Assembly (NCBI RefSeq): GCF_013386115.1
Contig: NZ_JACAOR010000008.1
Span: forward strand, 124,001-188,000
Reading direction: 5' to 3'
Source of the DNA: Pseudomonas gingeri
GTDB lineage: Bacteria > Pseudomonadota > Gammaproteobacteria > Pseudomonadales > Pseudomonadaceae
Length of the DNA stretch: 64,000 nt
Below the pieces are notes generated by a model. That model was given only the letters and a program-made list of their open reading frames with translations. It was not told where the DNA came from and did not search any database. The position numbers and the translations under genes are program-made. Position 1 is the first letter of the stretch; each line of letters opens with the position of its first letter. This document shows positions 62,148 to 64,000 of this stretch, one piece after another.

Positions 62148-62720
62148 ATGCTGACACCGCCTGAATCACCTGAGGCCAACGAGCTGGACAGCAGCGTCGG
62201 GCGCGCGCATTTCCTCCAGGTGTTCCTGTCCCAGCGCTCGCAGATGGAAGCGCTGGTCAGCCGTCGCGTCGGTTGCCGGGCGACGGCGGCGGACCTGGTG
62301 CAGGACCTGTTCCTGCGTTTCTGGCGGCGGCCGCTGGTGCAGGTGGAGGAGCTCAGCACCTACCTGCTGCGCTGTGCCGGCAACATCGCCATCGACCATT
62401 TGCGCAGCGAGGGGGCCCGCGTGCGAATCAATGAAGGCTGGCTGCCCGAGCAGCACAACGAGAGTCTCGAGCCCCAGGCCGCGCTGGAGGCGGGCAACGA
62501 CCTGCGCCATGTCGAGGCGGCCTTGCGCGCCCTGCCTGAACGTACCCGGCAGATTTTCCTGCTGAACCGCATCCATGGACGCAAGTACGCGGAAATCGCC
62601 AAGGCCATGGGGCTTTCCCAAAGTGCCGTGGAAAAACATATGATGCGCGCGCTCGAAGCCTGCAAGGCCAGCCTTCGAGACCCCCAGATATCGCGCACGC
62701 CAGGGAATGCACCGAAATGA
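62148..62720 (+). CDS. Second FecI-type ECF sigma factor
   Basis: The 190-residue sigma factor has region 2 (TAADLVQDLFLRFWRRPLVQV) and region 4 (RKYAEIAKAMGLSQSAVEKHMMRALEAC). Region sequence differs clearly from the leftward fecI, so it answers to another receptor. ATG 62148 is used; TTG 62139 is possible. It overlaps the next gene by four bases (ATGA) and is likely under Fur. Confidence 0.9.
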   Translation: MLTPPESPEANELDSSVGRAHFLQVFLSQRSQMEALVSRRVGCRATAADLVQDLFLRFWRRPLVQVEELSTYLLRCAGNIAIDHLRSEGARVRINEGWLPEQHNESLEPQAALEAGNDLRHVEAALRALPERTRQIFLLNRIHGRKYAEIAKAMGLSQSAVEKHMMRALEACKASLRDPQISRTPGNAPK

Positions 62721-63703
62721 ACAGCACCAGCGTCCAGGTGACGCCCGATCAGGAGCAGGCTGCGCTGGCCTGGCTGAGCCTGTTGCACGACCAGCCGAGC
62801 AGCGGCGACCAGGCGACCTTCAGCCGCTGGCTGCAGGCCGATCCGGCCCATGCCGAGGCCTATGCCCAGGCGCAGGTGCTCTGGGAATTGAGCGAGGTGC
62901 CGGCGAGCAGGCTGGCGCGGGAAGAGGCCTTTGCCCTGCAGGGTTTCCTCAAGGCCATGGAGCGCCCGCCACGCCGCACGCTGTGGCGCTGGTCCGCGCC
63001 GCTGGCGATGGCCGCCTGCCTGCTGTTGATGATTTCCCTCGGTGCCGGTTGGCAGCCGCAGCGCTGGTTCGACGACCTCGGTGCCGATTATGTCTCCGCG
63101 CCGGGGCAGATACGCACGGTGACGCTGGCCGACCAGTCGCAGGTGACCCTGGACACCGACAGCGCCATCGCCGTGGATTTCAGGGGGGGCGAGCGGCATG
63201 TGCGGTTGCGCCGCGGTTCGGCGTTTTTCAGCGTCAGCCATACCGGCGAACCCTTCGTGGTGGATGCCCGGGGCGGTGAAGCGCGGGTCCTCGGCACCCA
63301 GTTCGAAGTTCGCCTGCAAGAGGACGGCGCCCGGGTCACGGTGTTGTCGGGCCGGATCGGGGTCACGCCGCGCAAGGGCGCGGCGCAGCAGGTGCTGACC
63401 GCCAACCAGCAACTGGCTTATGCCGATGGCACCGCGCAGCCGCTGCACAGCGTCGACAGCGATATGCAACTGGCCTGGCGCCAGGGCTGGCTGAATTACT
63501 CGAAGGCGTCCCTGGCCGAAGTGGTCGACGACCTGCGGCGCTACTATCCGGGGCGCATCCTGGTGTTCAACGACACGCTGGCGGCGCGGCGGGTCAGCGG
63601 CAGTTTCCCGAACAAAGACCCGCAGGCGGTGCTGGACTCGTTGCAGGGGGTGCTGGGATTCGAGCAGCACAAACTGCTGGGGCGGCTGATTGTCCTGCGC
63701 TGA
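62717..63703 (+). CDS. Second FecR-type anti-sigma / sigma regulator
   Basis: This 328-residue protein has a DUF4880 N-terminus (ALAWLSLLHDQPSSGDQATFSRWL), a membrane segment (about 95-112), a FecR domain (APGQIRTVTLADQSQVTLDTDSA) and a C-terminal STN-like DUF4974 part (SLAEVVDDLRRYYPGRILVFND). It should pair with the sigma factor it overlaps and with the receptor gene starting at 63943. Confidence 0.92.
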   Translation: MNSTSVQVTPDQEQAALAWLSLLHDQPSSGDQATFSRWLQADPAHAEAYAQAQVLWELSEVPASRLAREEAFALQGFLKAMERPPRRTLWRWSAPLAMAACLLLMISLGAGWQPQRWFDDLGADYVSAPGQIRTVTLADQSQVTLDTDSAIAVDFRGGERHVRLRRGSAFFSVSHTGEPFVVDARGGEARVLGTQFEVRLQEDGARVTVLSGRIGVTPRKGAAQQVLTANQQLAYADGTAQPLHSVDSDMQLAWRQGWLNYSKASLAEVVDDLRRYYPGRILVFNDTLAARRVSGSFPNKDPQAVLDSLQGVLGFEQHKLLGRLIVLR

Positions 63704-63714
63704 CGGTCCACCCT

Positions 63715-63815
63715 GATGATCGTTCCAACGCTCTGCGTGGGAATGCAGCCCGTGACGCTCTGCGTCACAACGGCGCACGCAGAGCGTCCAGTGAGGCATT
63801 CCCACGGGGATCGCG
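63715..63815. repeat. Pseudomonas long palindromic repeat (GATCGTTCCCACGC family)
   Basis: ATCGTTCCAACGCTCTGCGT, then CCGTGACGCTCTGCGTCAC, then the inverted CGCAGAGCG and CATTCCCACGG form a nested hairpin between fecR-like and receptor genes. It is the long form of the repeat at 50.6 kb, slightly diverged. Confidence 0.8.
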
Positions 63816-63942
63816 GCACGCTCAGAAGGGGCATGTGAAAAGAATTCAAAAAAGAGGTGAGGTAAACCCCGGCGTCATCCGTGTAGTGGGTGAAAGTGCG
63901 ATGCATTCGCATTAATGGTTTATCTACACACGGGTCTCCAGC

Positions 63943-64000
63943 ATGAAGTCCAGGGCAAAATCGGTGGCAGGCAGTTCGGTCAAACAGTGGCTCGGCGCAT
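63943..64000 (+). CDS. Start of a probable TonB-dependent siderophore receptor (truncated by window)
   Basis: Only about 19 residues are seen (MKSRAKSVAGSSVKQWLGA), the beginning of a signal peptide. Position after a sigma/FecR pair predicts a TonB-dependent receptor with an STN domain, but the sequence itself is too short to prove it. Confidence 0.5.
   Translation, partial: MKSRAKSVAGSSVKQWLGA

Overview
The window is chromosomal DNA of a Pseudomonas, most likely of the fluorescens/putida side of the genus. It has high GC and Pseudomonas-type REP palindromes. Its gene orders match those I remember from P. aeruginosa (mla-ibaG-murA-hisGDC-algW-nif3-cysDN; pta-slyD-gpx-OYE-glycosyltransferase-cysZ-trxB; folXEM-mioC-lrgAB-aldolase-hydrolase-SDR), but joined and interrupted differently. 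No rRNA, tRNA, CRISPR array, insertion sequence or prophage was seen.

Layout. 1-2.2 kb: end of the Mla phospholipid-transport operon (mlaE partial, D, C, B) and ibaG. 2.2-6.8 kb: murA and hisG-hisD-hisC. 6.9-11.9 kb: algW (envelope-stress protease), a Nif3-like protein, and cysD-cysNC for sulfate activation. 12-16.6 kb: an acyltransferase abutting pta, a DUF3565 protein, slyD and a glutathione peroxidase; acetate kinase is absent beside pta. 16.7-22.6 kb: ene-reductase, glycosyltransferase, a membrane protein, cysZ, trxB with a terminator-like leader, a HopJ-family protein and a DUF1244 protein. 22.7-24.4 kb: folM-folE-folX (tetrahydromonapterin synthesis). 25.2-27.4 kb: a probable blue-light module, a LitR/PplR-type MerR regulator without a recognisable B12 site plus a short LOV photoreceptor and an uncharacterised partner gene. 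27.5-32.9 kb: mioC-like flavodoxin, LysR regulator with lrgAB, class II aldolase, alpha/beta hydrolase and SDR. 33.0-34.7 kb: a small AT-richer patch of orphan genes. 34.7-41.7 kb: a DUF1302-DUF1329 envelope pair, an AmpD-type amidase and a large MalT/LuxR-type activator. 41.7-47.4 kb: hmgR and hmgABC for homogentisate breakdown, and an aromatic-acid transporter. 47.4-54.4 kb: SirB1-like protein, leucine dehydrogenase, SOS-controlled yebG, psiE, a YXWGXW lipoprotein and an exported DUF1800-DUF1501 pair. 54.5-58 kb: a MocR regulator divergent from benE, and an HPF/RaiA-like ribosome factor. 58-64 kb: two back-to-back ECF sigma/FecR iron-uptake systems (fecA-fecR-fecI leftward; a second sigma-FecR-receptor set rightward and cut by the window end).

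The most notable region is the LOV/LitR module. It sits next to folE, and folE is reported as light-inducible in P. putida, so photosensing and pterin synthesis may be linked here. Other points worth checking are the trxB leader, the missing ackA beside pta, the direct-repeat operator between the MocR gene and benE, and the orphan genes at 33-34.7 kb.
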